A DNA stretch of 64,000 nucleotides from Limnephilus marmoratus (Eukaryota > Arthropoda > Insecta > Trichoptera > Limnephilidae): the NCBI GenBank assembly GCA_917880885.1, contig OU862927.1:37909571-37973570 (forward strand), read 5' to 3'. Below the pieces are notes generated by a model, which worked only from the letters and a program-made list of their open reading frames with translations, had not been told where the DNA came from and did no database searches. A program made the translations under genes and the position numbers. This document shows positions 54,870 to 64,000 of the stretch, piece by piece. Numbering within the stretch: the first letter of the stretch is position 1; each line of letters starts with the position of its first letter.

Positions 54870-57869
54870 ATGGCTGATCTACTCTCAATTAATTTGAATA
54901 GCTCTCACCAACATTATACAACAAATGACACAAAACTATGTGATTCTATCTTTAACATTCCAGGCTCCCTTACATTACTTAACCAAAATATAAGATCATT
55001 TAATCATAACTATGACGAACTTGACATACTCTTACATAACTTTAAAACAGATTTTAAAATAATAATCCTAACGGAATGTTGGATATCAACCGCTTTTACA
55101 ACAAAACATAAAAAGAATTATACTGCGTATCACACATTAAAAAATAAAAATCAAAATGATGGGATTGTTGTGTACATACATGATAGTCTTAACGCATCTG
55201 TTTCAGAAATTGACTTGATAAATACTAACTGCCTACAAATAATCATTGACTCAGATATGTGTATTCTCGCCCTATACCGATCACCATCCACACATAACAT
55301 TACACCATTTATATTAGCTTTGGATACTCACCTAAAAAAACTCACTTCATACAAAAACATCATCATAGCTGGTGATCTAAACATAAACATACTTCCTAAT
55401 GGCCACCCTCAAAATATTGATTACCAACTGATGCTTCTGGAACATGGCATTATAAGCATTATTAACACTCCTACCAGAATAAGCAAAGACTCAGAATCAT
55501 GTATAGATCACTTTATGGTTAAATCAAAAAGTCAAATATGTAGTACAGTATACGAATCCACAATCACAGATCACTACACAATCATGATAGGCCTAACTTT
55601 GCCAACAAGGAACTCAACTTTCCATAATAACACTGCAAAAAAAATAATTGATTACGTTAAAATAAATCAATGTTTAGAAAAAAAAACCTGGGAAAATCTC
55701 ACCAAATTTAACTCGGCAGAAGAGGCCTGGAATTTATTTTTAACATATTTACAAACTCTCATTACACAAAATACTAAAACGATATACATACCTATTCCAC
55801 ACCGCAAAGTAAGACTTAAAAAATGGATTACCCAAAGCATCATAAATAGCATTAAAAAAAGGGACAAAATACACAAACAAGTCAAACTGAACCCATATGA
55901 TACTTCGCTTTATTTCTTCTACAAAAGGTACAGAAACATCTGTTCTCTAACAATACGTAAAGCCAAAGAATTATACTATCGTAACAAACTGATAACATCA
56001 AACTATGACCCTAAAAGCGTATGGTCAATTTTGAGGGAAAGTTCACATTCACAGAAGAAAAAAGATGATACCATAAAAAATCTACTCATTGATGATGAAG
56101 AACTCCACTTCCACGACAATCCTACACGCATCCTCAATCACATCAACAAATACTACACAAATATTGGAGTTAGCCTAGCTGAAAATATCAAAACTACGCA
56201 GCCTCCCCAAGATATTCAGGAACCTCAAAACAATACATCTAACATCAATAATGAACATTTTTATAGACACTTCAAATTACGAAATATTACACTAGAAGAT
56301 ACCAATAAAATAATTCATTCACTAAAGAATAATAATACTACGGGTTCTGATGGTATAGACTCTAAAACTATCTTAACTCTAAGCCAACAACTACTTATAC
56401 CACTCACATATTTAATTAATCGTAGTATAAAAGAAGGAATTTTTCCTAGCTTATTAAAAAAAGGCCTTATTATTCCAATTTTCAAATCAGGACAAAAAAA
56501 CAATGTTAACAACTACAGACCCATTACGCTACTAAATACCATTTCGAAAATTCTGGAAAAAACTATTAAAAAACAGCTTCAGCACTATCTAGAAACCAAA
56601 CAAATACTCTCGGTGAACCAACATGGCTTCAGGAAAAACAGGAGCACAGAACATGCAATAGCTACTGTAACAGACTTCATAACACATAATTTAGACGCTA
56701 AGAAAAAAGTTATTTCCATTTACTTAGATCTTTGTAAAGCCTTCGACACAATCTCACACGAAAAACTTTTCAAGAAGTTACAAAACATGGGCATTAATGG
56801 AGTAGAACTCAATTTAATTAAAAGCTTCATGTCTGACAGAACGCAACAAGTAAAAATTGGCAACAAGACAAGTGAACCACTTTTAATTACTTACGGAGTC
56901 CCACAGGGGAGTGTACTTGGTCCTTTACTATTCCTCATATATATAAACGACCTGTGCGATATTGAAATTGAAGGTAAAATCGTGACCTTCGCCGACGATA
57001 CAGTTCTTCTCTGTCAAGCAGCCACATGGAAAGATGTATTCATAACAGCCGAAAAAAGTTTATCAATTGTCAAAAAATGGCTAAACAGTAATACTCTTAC
57101 CGTTAATACAATCAAAACAAAATATATCACACATAGTATTACACAAAGAGGTCAACCTCCACCAAACCTAGACTTGCTTGTACATGACTGTACTTCATCC
57201 AACTGCCAATGCGAACTTATAGAAAGGGTACAACAAACAAAATACCTGGGGGTAATTATTGATTCACACTTACGCTGGACTGAACACATTAATTTCATCA
57301 CAAATAAACTCAAACGAGTCATGCACCTATTAAAGTACATTAAAAACATCTTCCCACTTACAATACTAAGATCAATTTATTTTGCACTTTGTCAATCCAT
57401 TGCCACATATGGAATACTAGCTTGGGGAAGTGCGACAAACATAGAAATTGACCCAATTAAAAAAATACAAAAAGCAATAATTAAACTCATCCTGCAAGTA
57501 CCATTTCAAACAGATTCTAGCGAAATCTATAAAACATTAGAAGTCATGTCAATCAGACAACTTTATGCCAAATCTGTTATACTCCACCTACTCCAAAACA
57601 AACTGCATATTCCCATTCAACCAAAAACCACAATAAAAACCAGGTCCACAACAAATAAAATACTAAACATACCGATAACACACACCACACATGGACAAAG
57701 ACACTTTGAGTATTATGCTACCAAACTTTTTAATTGTATGCCCACTACTTTGAAACAAATACTATCTGCTAATACATCTACAAATATTCACAAAAAACAT
57801 ATCACTGCCTGGATTAAAAATCAAGATACTAACTTTATAGAAAACATTATAATCCCCAACCAAACATAA
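54870..57869 (+). CDS. LINE ORF2: endonuclease and reverse transcriptase, intact
   Basis: 999 codons without a break. The N-terminal apurinic-type endonuclease nicks target DNA: LNQNIRSF near residue 37, ILTECWIS near 70, AGDLNINIL near 167, SCIDHFM and TDHYTIM near 210-235. Reverse transcriptase follows: NNYRPITLLNTISKILEKTI near 545, QHGFRKNRSTEHA near 585, YLDLCKAFDTISH (first catalytic Asp) near 620, GVPQGSVLGPLLFLIYINDL near 675, FADDTVLL (catalytic pair) near 707, YLGVIIDSHL near 790, then the thumb IATYGILAWG. All catalytic residues that I can place are present. Text and length fit CR1/Jockey-type LINEs. ORF2 begins 54 bp after ORF1. With ORF1 interrupted, the copy may still supply enzyme to other elements. 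Confidence 0.93.
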   Translation: MADLLSINLNSSHQHYTTNDTKLCDSIFNIPGSLTLLNQNIRSFNHNYDELDILLHNFKTDFKIIILTECWISTAFTTKHKKNYTAYHTLKNKNQNDGIVVYIHDSLNASVSEIDLINTNCLQIIIDSDMCILALYRSPSTHNITPFILALDTHLKKLTSYKNIIIAGDLNINILPNGHPQNIDYQLMLLEHGIISIINTPTRISKDSESCIDHFMVKSKSQICSTVYESTITDHYTIMIGLTLPTRNSTFHNNTAKKIIDYVKINQCLEKKTWENLTKFNSAEEAWNLFLTYLQTLITQNTKTIYIPIPHRKVRLKKWITQSIINSIKKRDKIHKQVKLNPYDTSLYFFYKRYRNICSLTIRKAKELYYRNKLITSNYDPKSVWSILRESSHSQKKKDDTIKNLLIDDEELHFHDNPTRILNHINKYYTNIGVSLAENIKTTQPPQDIQEPQNNTSNINNEHFYRHFKLRNITLEDTNKIIHSLKNNNTTGSDGIDSKTILTLSQQLLIPLTYLINRSIKEGIFPSLLKKGLIIPIFKSGQKNNVNNYRPITLLNTISKILEKTIKKQLQHYLETKQILSVNQHGFRKNRSTEHAIATVTDFITHNLDAKKKVISIYLDLCKAFDTISHEKLFKKLQNMGINGVELNLIKSFMSDRTQQVKIGNKTSEPLLITYGVPQGSVLGPLLFLIYINDLCDIEIEGKIVTFADDTVLLCQAATWKDVFITAEKSLSIVKKWLNSNTLTVNTIKTKYITHSITQRGQPPPNLDLLVHDCTSSNCQCELIERVQQTKYLGVIIDSHLRWTEHINFITNKLKRVMHLLKYIKNIFPLTILRSIYFALCQSIATYGILAWGSATNIEIDPIKKIQKAIIKLILQVPFQTDSSEIYKTLEVMSIRQLYAKSVILHLLQNKLHIPIQPKTTIKTRSTTNKILNIPITHTTHGQRHFEYYATKLFNCMPTTLKQILSANTSTNIHKKHITAWIKNQDTNFIENIIIPNQT

Positions 57870-57959
57870 CAAAACTACCAAAATTATAAAATGAAATAAA
57901 CTAAATAATTAAATAGTTTTCAAGTATTCACCAACTATACATAGACTTACAACTTGTAT

Positions 57960-58090
57960 ATGTGTGTATTGTAATGTATGTATATATATATCTATATGTA
58001 TATATGCATGTACGTGTATGTATATGTATGTATATGTATGTTTATGTATATACATATTTTTCTTATTTTTTCAAATATATATATATATAT
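57960..58090 (+). repeat. TATG/TATA microsatellite in LINE 3' region
   Basis: Alternating TATG, TGTATATG and TATATA units. Confidence 0.85.
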
Positions 58091-58398
58091 ATATATCTTA
58101 ATATTATCTCTCTTAAAGTTTAAAACAAAAATTAAAAACTTTCTACTACAACACATAAATACTTGTCACACTTAATCACAAACACGTAAACACCTCAGCA
58201 CAGGTTCTCCTAGTGAGGTGTTCACGAAACATACAAAATTACCCATCCACAGTTTCACCTTCTCAAACCTACCTTACACCCAACATAATTAAATTTCAAA
58301 ATATATTATGTAAAAATGTTTTCAAAATATATTATGTAAAAATTATAATAAATAGGTAAATACTGTAATATATAGAAAAAAAAAATAAAAAAAAATAA

Positions 58399-58975
58399 CT
58401 GTTCTTTATTGAATGTATTGAATATAGTATTCCTAGAGACGGGATAATTCAGGTAATTCACTTGAGAGGATTGAACTCCCGTTCTATATTAAATGTATTG
58501 AATATAGTATTCCTGGAGACGGGATAATTCAGGTAATTCACTTGAATACATTGAACTCCTGTTCTATATTGAATGTATTGAATATAATATTCCTGGAAAC
58601 AGGATAATTCAAGTTATTCACTTGAATTTGTCGAATTCCTGTTCTATATTGAATGTATTGAACATAGTATTCCTGGAGACGGGGTAATTCGGGTAATCCA
58701 CTTGAATATTTTGAACTCCTGTTCTGTATTGAATATGGTGGTCTTCCTGGGAGCGGCATCTTTCAGGTAATTCACGGACATGACATATATTGAATTCCTG
58801 TTCTGTATTGCGTGCATTGAATATTGCGGTCTTCCTGGGGGCGACACCATTCAGGTAATTCACTGAATGTATTGAACACCTGTTCTGTATTGCACGCATT
58901 GAACATTGTGGTTTTCCTGGAGGCGGCATCATTCAGGTAATTCACTGTAATGTATTGATTTAACTCCAGTCCCGT
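58399..58975 (+). repeat. Exon/donor repeat array, right part
   Basis: Seven units of about 80 bp. Each ends like the P-loop exon with a donor: GT at 58453, 58533, 58613 (changed to AAGTTATT), 58693, 58767, 58855 and 58937. The last three keep more of the exon text (GTCTTCCTGGGGGCGACACC, TTTTCCTGGAGGCGGCATCA). Between them lies intron-derived ATGTATTGAA-CTCCTGTTCT sequence. A degenerate eighth unit may reach 59060. Confidence 0.88.
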
Positions 58976-59179
58976 TTGAACCTTTTGAATGAGGGATTTT
59001 TGGGGACATTCATTTATGTAATTGAACTCCTGTCTCGTATTGAATGTATGATCTCCTGTGACCCCAAGCTTCTGACCAAGGCATGAACAAACAATAACCT
59101 CCATTTTTATGTATTGAAACTTTCTGGATGTTTACTAGAATGATTTGGCATTCTCATTTAGTATATCTAACTCAACGAG

Positions 59180-59302
59180 ATGGTTACACCGAAGGACGTA
59201 TCAACCCAGAGAACTCCAGCCGAACCTGATTGCGTAGAACTTCAACTAGACCTAATAAATATGATCATTCTAGGTGCTAATATGGTTGACCAAAATTATT
59301 GA
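59180..59302 (+). pseudogene. Decayed duplicate of the RASL10 P-loop exon
   Basis: The frame from the ATG at 59180 reads MVTPKDVSTQRTPAEPD, then LQLDLINMIILGANMVDQ and a TGA at 59300-59302. It aligns with the active exon: M-x-x-PK, PD, LDL, ILGA and V fall in the same order, but the GKT of the P-loop is replaced by DQN and no donor follows in frame. I infer an old duplicate first exon that lost its function. It lies about 160 bp before the acceptor of the next exon, so it may once have spliced to it. Chance similarity is the alternative, but start, order and place all fit. Confidence 0.6.
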
Positions 59303-59460
59303 GATTCCTTGAGATTGTCTACATCAACATCGTGTATTTTAGTACCTACTAGATAATAGAACTAGAACTTTGCATTTAAAAGCATCCAATTATTTTCCTA
59401 TTTACATTTTGAAGATAATTCACGAATAAACTTTCCTCTTGTTTCATGTGCCGCCGGCAG

Positions 59461-60138
59461 CAATTCGTATGGAACGACTTCTCTGATGAGTATTCTCCAA
59501 CAGACCGCAAACACACCTTCTATCCTTCAGTCATCATCAACGACCATCTATACGAGGTGAAGATCTCAGACATCCCAGTCATCCCGTACTTTCCCGTCAA
59601 CTCCTACTACGAATGGACCGACTTCAGATTCTACGGACTTAGAAATGCAACCGCCTATATCCTGGTATTTGACCTATCAAACATCGATACTTTTCAATAC
59701 ATCAAAATGATCAGAGAACAGATTTATGAAAGCAGGGACATGAGGAACGTGCCAGTTCTCGTGGTAGGCAACAAACAAGATCTTATCTGTAATTCCAACG
59801 TTAACACTGTTGGTTCAAGCAGTTCTGGATCTACAGGAGGACTTCAACAATTGGCATTACCTTCAACGTCTGGAACAAGCACTTTGCTTTACGGACATAG
59901 TGCAGAGCATAGAGACAAAAGAAGAGATATAGTTAATCTGGTGAAAAAGCATTGGAAGTGCGGGTATGTGGAATGTTCTGCCAAGTACAATTGGAGAGTG
60001 GTAGCCGTGTTTAAAGAGTTGATGAAAACGATTGATGCTATGGAGAGTGTACAGACTTGCAAAGATCGAGATGCCAGTACTCCGATGATGGACAATATCC
60101 ACGAAGCGTTGGAAGGCAACCGTTGTGTGATTTTTTAG
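59461..60138 (+). CDS. RASL10B: Ras-like GTPase (RASL10 family), main exon
   Basis: Begins after the acceptor GCCGGCAG (ending 59460) in phase 0 and ends with TAG at 60136-60138. Effector region: QFVWNDFSDEYSPTDRKHTF. Where Ras has DTAGQ, the text is ISDIPVIPYFPVN, as in RASL10 proteins, so the catalytic Gln is absent. Guanine-specificity motifs are VVGNKQDL and VECSAKYNWRVV; WKCGYVECSAKYNW is almost the vertebrate RASL10 text. Between them is a serine- and glycine-rich insert of about 45 residues (SSSSGSTGGLQQLA...) that the vertebrate proteins lack or have much shorter. The C-terminus NRCVIF is a CAAX box, so prenylation and membrane attachment are expected. RASL10B in vertebrates is an atypical small GTPase; its insect role is not inferable here. 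Confidence 0.93.
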   Translation, partial: QFVWNDFSDEYSPTDRKHTFYPSVIINDHLYEVKISDIPVIPYFPVNSYYEWTDFRFYGLRNATAYILVFDLSNIDTFQYIKMIREQIYESRDMRNVPVLVVGNKQDLICNSNVNTVGSSSSGSTGGLQQLALPSTSGTSTLLYGHSAEHRDKRRDIVNLVKKHWKCGYVECSAKYNWRVVAVFKELMKTIDAMESVQTCKDRDASTPMMDNIHEALEGNRCVIF

Positions 60139-61460
60139 CGGTTGTTGCTCCTCGGCTGTTTGAGATGGTATTGTGTTTACATTAGCGGATTGCTCAAGAA
60201 TATGATTGGCATCCTTTTGGCAATCGTGTGCTCTAGAATCACCAAGTGCAGGTGGAGGAGCGTTATATCTACCAATGTGAAAAAGCAGTAAACCCAGAGC
60301 TGAATCAGTATTATCAAATGGAAAAAGCTTGTTCGTGTTAAATTCATACATTATAATATAATATACATGAATGCAAGAATGTTCATTGGTCAGTATTTTT
60401 CGAGTTCCTTAAATTTTATTTATAATTCAGCTATTTTCGATATACCTATACCGAATTTTACGCCAGTACCACTGGGATGTTCAAATGACTCAAACATAAA
60501 AGACATGACAACTTTTGGTCGTGGTTCAATGGATTCTAGTATGCCAGCTGTACTTTTGATTAACCAAAGCTTCGGGTGACAATTGCATTAGCACGTGTTT
60601 ACAAAAATAGTCACCAGAAGGAATATTTTGTATCTTTTGCGATAGCCTAACGTGTGTTAAATCTGCCAAATGTGACACATTTTGACAGTTTTCTTAAATG
60701 CGGTATTCCTTATGGCGTTAACGAGATAAATACAGCGCTTGTGTTAAGACAACAACTCTTAAAAGCAGTTACGCTTACGTGAGAAATGACTGCGCGATAG
60801 CCGCGTAACCCTCGTTAAGAGATGTCAATAGCGGGAAAATTTGCGAATCGAATGATATCGCGTACAAACATCAAAATAACACGACCGACGGATAGTCAAT
60901 TATGGACTCATAAATAGTAACTCGTATTGTAATTAATCCACACCAACTGACATCAATACACGACGGATGCATTCCGGTATCCTACGGATTTTGCATTGGA
61001 ATGGAGACTTAACACAAAAGATACAGAACCACCTTCAGATGTGCATATTTTCTTTGAGACATAATGAAAAAGGTAGGAATGATTTGTGTTCTAAGCGTAA
61101 AGCTCGGTGTTTTACATTTCATTGATTTCTTGATAACTTCTTTCATAACCAAAATATTTTTCGCGAAGTTAGTTATTTTGGCCTCCAACTCAAAGAAGTG
61201 TATATATTTTTAATATTGAAACTCCATAGTAAAAGCTAGGTTATGCTTAACTCAAGTTCATCAATATTCCGTACATATACATATTCATAGATAGTTAACA
61301 TATTACAATATGGATTTTTTATTGACACGTATGTTCAACTGACTTGTGTATTAATCAAAATCATGTTTTCTGTGTTCAAAATGCAATAAAAGTCTCACAA
61401 ACAATAATAAAATTGTAAATCAGCAACTAATCGCTGTTGGTAATAAAGGTGTTGTGATTA
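60139..61460 (+). other. Probable 3' untranslated region and downstream DNA
   Basis: No further coding exon is visible. Candidate AATAAA signals lie at 61385-61390 and 61442-61447; which one is used cannot be told. A 70-codon frame (60367-60579) is not recognisable. Confidence 0.4.
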
Positions 61461-62136
61461 TAAATATTATATATATAATGTAACCGTAATATTAAAAAAA
61501 CGTATAGAACTGAGTGTGAAATATTTAGGATTATTTTTAACTAACTATATACTGAACGTTACTGTTATCATAGTTAGAATCTTAGGCACACATAATCATA
61601 AAGCATTGTAGGAGTTTATTATTGTTGTTCAGAGAAAAACCGTGTATCAGATTTTTTATTTTTTTTATTTTGTCATCATTATACATAATCGGGTCACGGG
61701 CACATTTCTTCGACAAGGCACCTCCATATTTATGGGGCCTCAACATCGATATACCAAATCTAGATACGGCGTGATTTTCAAATTCAGTCGAATATTCGAT
61801 CCATCAATTGGTAATTTTATATGCAAACTTCCCATCTGATTCCGTTGCCTCGCTTCGTAGGCAAAATATTAATGTCAATTGTGTTTTGATAAAACGCAAC
61901 TTTTCAATGGACTCATGTAGAATTATCGTCGAAGTACTACAACACACTAAAATAATTTTTGCTAATTTAGGCAAATTGATTTTAAAAAAATTATGCGTAA
62001 TATTTTTTTTTTGGTTTTTTCGAATGATGGAATTACTCAACCATAAAATCTTTCATTAATGTAATATTTTACAATAAAAATTTTAAAACTATTAACGACT
62101 TTCATATAATTTTCAAGATTTTAAAATTAGTTCTGT
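61461..62136. other. No gene seen
   Basis: AT-rich sequence; overlapping short frames around 61804-62059 on both strands have no recognisable similarity. Confidence 0.35.
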
Positions 62137-62250
62137 CAAAACCCTGAAGAAGTCAGCTTTGCTGACGAAACATGTCGGTTTTTGTAAATAATGAAGTGGT
62201 TAATACAAAGTTATCTATTAATTTGAAATTTTAATTAGTTTATTATTACA
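62137..62250 (+). ncRNA. Hammerhead-like ribozyme motif, best copy
   Basis: Stem I: CAAAACC (62137-62143) pairs with GGTTTTTG (62177-62184). Core box CTGAAGA (62144-62150), then one extra A, stem II GTCAGC-TTT-GCTGAC (perfect), box GAAA (62167-62170), then CATGTC: a two-pair stem III (A-T, C-G) and a GTC cleavage triplet. This is the secondary structure and box order of a type I hammerhead with a minimal stem III, as known from Penelope-like elements. The extra base beside stem II departs from the consensus. Downstream TACAAAGTTATCTATTAATT is shared with other copies, so it belongs to a repeat family. Confidence 0.55.
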
Positions 62251-62556
62251 TTATTAGTTATGAGTTTTACGAATTCGTGAACATTTGTTTTTTATCATAT
62301 TAGTTTTATATACATTCAACATTGCAGTCGATATCTTGGGAGATAAACTTGGTCCTTGTAGACTGTAGACCGACAAAAGGTAAAACCAGCGCTTCTTTCG
62401 ACCTCTTTATTGTGAACGTTTTCGTCACTCAATTTTAGTTTCAGTTTCATTTTAAACATTCAAGCGCTCTATTTAGATTTTGTTGGTAGATAAGCTTACG
62501 ATTATTTGTTTAGATCCAGTTTTTTTAACCACCGCCTATTTGACATTGTCATTATA

Positions 62557-62685
62557 GTGGCACCTTACATGACTATACGTATTTGCGTATTTAGCGTAGT
62601 TACATCGCAAATACAGTATGTTTTCTGTGTAACTATGCAAAACCGCTAATACGAATAGCCATAAAAGGTGCCACTGTTAAACCAA
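62557..62685. mobile_element. Small foldback element
   Basis: The ends AGTGGCACCTT and AAGGTGCCACT, with further complementary blocks inside (CTATACGTATT/AATACGAATAG, GTAGTTAC/GTAACTA), form imperfect arms of about 50 bp. Confidence 0.7.
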
Positions 62686-62689
62686 CAAA

Positions 62690-64000
62690 CATTGTATTAG
62701 TTCGGTGACCGCTGATTGTCTACTTTGCAAAGAAAATCAATTTACTTCATTGTTACATCCTTTTGAACAGTATTTGTTTTGTTTAAGATAAGATGGTGAG
62801 AATATAATTGAATAAAAATATATTTAAAATTTCTGAGGTAACAAATTTTTCATATTATTGTTTTTTTTAAATGTGCCAAATAGAAGCTATGGAGAAAATA
62901 ATATCGTGCCAAAAAAATATTGAAATATTCTTGAAATAGTGTTATCTTAGGTAGTCAAAGAGCACAAAAATCATGTAAACCATAAAACAATAATAAAATA
63001 CCTAGAAATATTAATATTTAGAAACTTTCTAACCCTTACATTAATTTGAAATTTTTTAGGAAAAACTTTAGAAAATTGAAAAAAAATATTTTTATGGATT
63101 CACAGAATTGTTTTTTTTGTTCCTACAATTTGAAGGTTTATAAAAATAATACGAAAATTTTCGATTTTCGAAATGTTTACAAAAAATTTGAATGAAATTC
63201 GTAATTTCTAAGATCTTTCTTATTGTTTTATACCAAATGGTTGTTGAACAAAAAATATTGCGTTGATACTTAATTTAAGACAAAAATCTGTTAAATTCTT
63301 GCATAAGTTTGAATGTATTGTAGTGTTTATGAATAACGTTTGTAAATATATTATACACATAAAGATATATAGATAAATCTTTGGTACGTACACAGTTAGA
63401 GTTTAAAAAATTAATGATTTTTTTTAAATGTATGTAAGGGCTTGTTAATTTTGTATCTCTACAATGTAAATAGGTGACAGCTGCTTCGCCTGACTTGAGT
63501 TTACCTTTTGAACTTTTGAATACTTTCGAAAGCCGAAACTGCTATCACATGTAATCAATAAGTGCGCCCAGCATAATTTATAAAATTTTGCTTCAAATAA
63601 AATTTAAAACCATTTTATTGGAATTTTAGTAAATAAGCAATACAGGAAAATCATTTTGAGGAGGACACATCTGAATGTATTTTTGCATACCGATTTTATC
63701 GAAAGTTTCCAAAAAGTTTCGGAACACCTGCACGCAGTCTCGTCTTATGGCTGAGCACAGGAGGCTAGTATTTCAAGCCAGGATAGAAAGCTGTTGCTAG
63801 TAACCTAGTAAGCTAATACCGCTAGCTACGTTTAGACAGAACTAACATTGTTTTCAACCTAGTAAGCTTGAGAGGAAGCTAATAAGCTTGCGTCTAAAGA
63901 CAGGTTAGTTTAAAAAGATATAGTTCTATTATTTGAGCTAATGGCACCCCACCACCTAAGTTTCTATCATAGCTTTGCTAAGCTAGTATGTTATTGATTT
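62690..64000. other. No gene seen
   Basis: AT-rich sequence. Near 63795-63910 short direct repeats (CTAGTAAGCT, TAGACAGAACTAAC/AAGACAGGTTAGT) occur; no feature type assigned. Confidence 0.35.

Larger units (their letters stand above)
53391..58398 (+). mobile_element. Near-complete LINE (CR1/Jockey-type) inside the RASL10 intron
   Basis: Inserted into the exon/donor repeat array in the same orientation as the gene. Layout: untranslated leader with a tRNA-like part (53783-53860), ORF1 (53985-54815, one premature stop), ORF2 (54870-57869, intact), an AT-rich 3' region with TATG microsatellite, and an A-rich end at 58375-58398. A short ACTGT occurs at both edges as a possible target duplication. 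The 5' limit is inferred from where the array breaks off, so it is approximate. Confidence 0.82.

Noticed and set aside
58538..59104. Overlapping - strand frames with repeated EFN/EQEF text
   Set aside because: They are antisense shadows of the 80-bp exon/donor repeat array.
60367..60579. 70-codon frame after the RASL10 stop
   Set aside because: No similarity recognised, and it lies in the likely 3' untranslated region.

Overview
The window reads as nuclear DNA of an arthropod, most likely an insect. It is AT-rich, has one recognisable host gene with a GT-AG intron, and is otherwise filled with retrotransposons, short interspersed elements and foldback (MITE-like) elements. I see no operons, ribosome binding sites or CRISPR arrays. 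The species cannot be told from the sequence.

Host gene: a Ras-like small GTPase of the RASL10 family lies on the + strand. The P-loop exon ends at 53273 and the remaining coding exon is 59461-60138, ending in a CAAX box. The intron of about 6.2 kb is the most unusual region. It holds a tandem array (period about 80 bp) of truncated copies of the end of the P-loop exon plus its 5' splice site. The array is split by a nearly intact LINE of about 5 kb (53391-58398). A decayed duplicate of the P-loop exon lies at 59180-59302, just upstream of the acceptor.

LTR retrotransposons: 3816-8273 and 38978-41886, both on the - strand and both with 5-bp target duplications. Each lacks reverse transcriptase and RNase H. 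The first has 275-bp LTRs that look identical and one long open gag-protease-integrase frame, so it moved recently although it lacks RT. The second carries several breaks.

Other mobile DNA: 5'-truncated LINE copies of several families (9.5, 13.9, 16.4, 19.7, 25, 29, 32, 34.6, 37.4, 38.1, 43, 50.7 and 51.3 kb). A non-autonomous family (15.3, 21.2, 26.6, 30.9, 42.2 kb) shares a 3' hairpin tail with the LINE at 16.4, 32, 37.4 and 43 kb. A tRNA-derived SINE family occurs at 16.1, 17.8, 48 and 52.8 kb. Many inverted-repeat elements are present, several with clear target duplications.

A dispersed hairpin motif with a hammerhead-ribozyme-like core (CTGANGA, stem, GAAAC) occurs at 24.06, 24.28, 26.4, 50.47 and 62.15 kb, with decayed relatives at 2.3 and 19.03 kb. 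In the best copies stem I also pairs, with different sequences. It resembles the hammerheads known from Penelope-like retroelements. Long stretches between these features are AT-rich, with nothing else I can identify.
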